Assembly: GCA_014360395.1 (NCBI GenBank)
Contig: JACIXM010000179.1
Location: forward strand, 1-8,170
Reading direction: 5' to 3'
DNA length: 8,170 nucleotides
DNA from: Actinotalea sp.
GTDB lineage: Bacteria > Actinomycetota > Actinomycetes > Actinomycetales > Cellulomonadaceae
The translations under genes were made by a program, and so were the position numbers. The notes under the pieces were generated by a model. It made no database searches. It saw only the letters and a list, made by a program, of their open reading frames with translations, and was not told the DNA's origin. Shown piece by piece: positions 7,489 to 8,170 of the stretch (its first letter is position 1; every line of letters begins with the position of its first letter).

Positions 7489-8170
7489 GGCGCGGGCGGT
7501 GGCACCCTCCGGTGCGCGGGCCGGACGACCGCCGTCGTCGCGCTCCGGCTCGAGCTCCTCCTCGCCGCCGTCCGTCGCGTTCCAGGCGCTGACCACCGTC
7601 CAGGCGACCGCGGCCAGCGGGACGGCGAGGAGGGCGCCGACGATCCCGGAGAGGATCGTCCCGGCGGTCAGGGCGAGCAGGACGGCGAGCGGGTGGAGGT
7701 GCAGCGTGCGACCCAGCACGACGGGCTCGAGGAAGTTGCCCTCGAGCTGGTTCACGCCGATGACCACGGCGAGCACGATGAGCGCCGTCACGGGCCCGTC
7801 GGAGACCAGGGCGACGAGGGTCGCGAAAGTCCCGGCGAGCGTGGCACCCAGGATCGGGATGAACGCGCCGATGAACACCAGCACCGCCAGCGGCAGCGCG
7901 AGCGGCACGCCCAGGACGACCAGCGCGAGCCCGATGAAGAACGCGTCGACGAAGGCGATGATCGCCACGCCGCGCACGTAGCCGCCGAGCACCTCGACCG
8001 CGTTCTCGCCGATCCGGTCGGCCCGGACGCGCTGACCAGGGGGCAGCGGCCGCAGGATGAACTGCCAGATGGTGCGGTGGTCCCGCAGCAGGAAGAAGAG
8101 CACGACGAGCGCGAGGACGGTCCCGGTCAGCACCTCGGCCAGGGCGGTCGCCCCCGCGACCGCGCCGCTC
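7486..8170 (-). CDS. AI-2E/PerM-family membrane protein (5' end beyond window)
   Basis: C-terminal 227 residues of a polytopic membrane protein that enters from the right edge with no stop upstream, so the true start is outside the window. The visible part carries the family's conserved blocks in order: VLFFLLRDH, GGYVRGVAIIAFVDAFFIGLALVVLGVPLALPLAVLVFIGAFIPILGA (two helices with the conserved PILG turn), NQLEGNFLEPVVLGRTLHLHP, and a closing GTILSGIVGALLAVPLAA helix. Members are usually about 350-400 residues with eight helices. The family includes TqsA, linked to autoinducer-2 export, and sodium/proton antiporters; the name therefore does not fix the substrate. A charged tail rich in Glu, Asp, Arg and Pro ends the protein. 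A GTG at 8131-8133 is not the start, because it falls inside a family helix with coding sequence continuing upstream. Confidence 0.93.
   Translation of the reverse strand, partial: SGAVAGATALAEVLTGTVLALVVLFFLLRDHRTIWQFILRPLPPGQRVRADRIGENAVEVLGGYVRGVAIIAFVDAFFIGLALVVLGVPLALPLAVLVFIGAFIPILGATLAGTFATLVALVSDGPVTALIVLAVVIGVNQLEGNFLEPVVLGRTLHLHPLAVLLALTAGTILSGIVGALLAVPLAAVAWTVVSAWNATDGGEEELEPERDDGGRPARAPEGATARA

Noticed and set aside
1..8170. Undescribed defence, CRISPR, mobile or biosynthetic system
   Set aside because: Both strands were read for repeats, integrase or transposase motifs, RNA genes and unusual clusters. All seven genes belong to well-known families, and base composition looks uniform by eye, with no sign of an island.

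Overview
The window is about 8.2 kb of very GC-rich, gene-dense DNA. Codon third positions are strongly G/C, GTG starts and TANNNT-type -10 boxes are common, and the proteins resemble those of Actinomycetota. This suggests a high-GC actinobacterium, possibly Cellulomonas-like Micrococcales, but the genus is an inference. Seven protein-coding genes are supported, two of them cut by the window edges. I see no RNA genes, mobile elements, CRISPR arrays or repeat families.

Left part (1-1339): a leftward gene for a one-chain iron-sulfur L-serine ammonia-lyase (sdaA) runs off the left edge. A 210-bp divergent intergenic region separates it from a rightward operon. This region holds a 20-bp near-palindrome that looks like a DtxR/IdeR iron box, placed between a plausible -35 and -10 facing the operon.

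Centre (1340-5093): a three-gene ABC importer operon of the FbpABC/FutABC ferric-iron type. It encodes a tyrosine-rich substrate-binding lipoprotein, a fused two-domain permease and an ATPase with a C-terminal regulatory region. The genes overlap by four bases at both junctions (CTGA, ATGA). The first junction implies a rare CTG start for the permease, preceded by a well-spaced GAGGTG ribosome-binding site. The iron box and the binding-protein family together point to an iron-repressed Fe(III) uptake system.

Right part (5094-8170): a rightward gene for a class B penicillin-binding lipoprotein (MecA_N-like pedestal, dimerization region, transpeptidase with SVFK/SCN/KTG) follows after 57 bp. 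It converges, with a 22-bp gap, on a leftward pair: an AI-2E/PerM-family membrane protein (entering from the right edge) and then a small S4-domain RNA-binding protein of the Hsp15/RqcP family. The S4 gene appears to be leaderless, with a -10 hexamer that includes the stop codon of the upstream gene.

No new defence, biosynthetic or mobile system is visible. The content is mostly ordinary core-genome material. The points worth a second look are the iron operator, the CTG start and the compact leaderless promoter.
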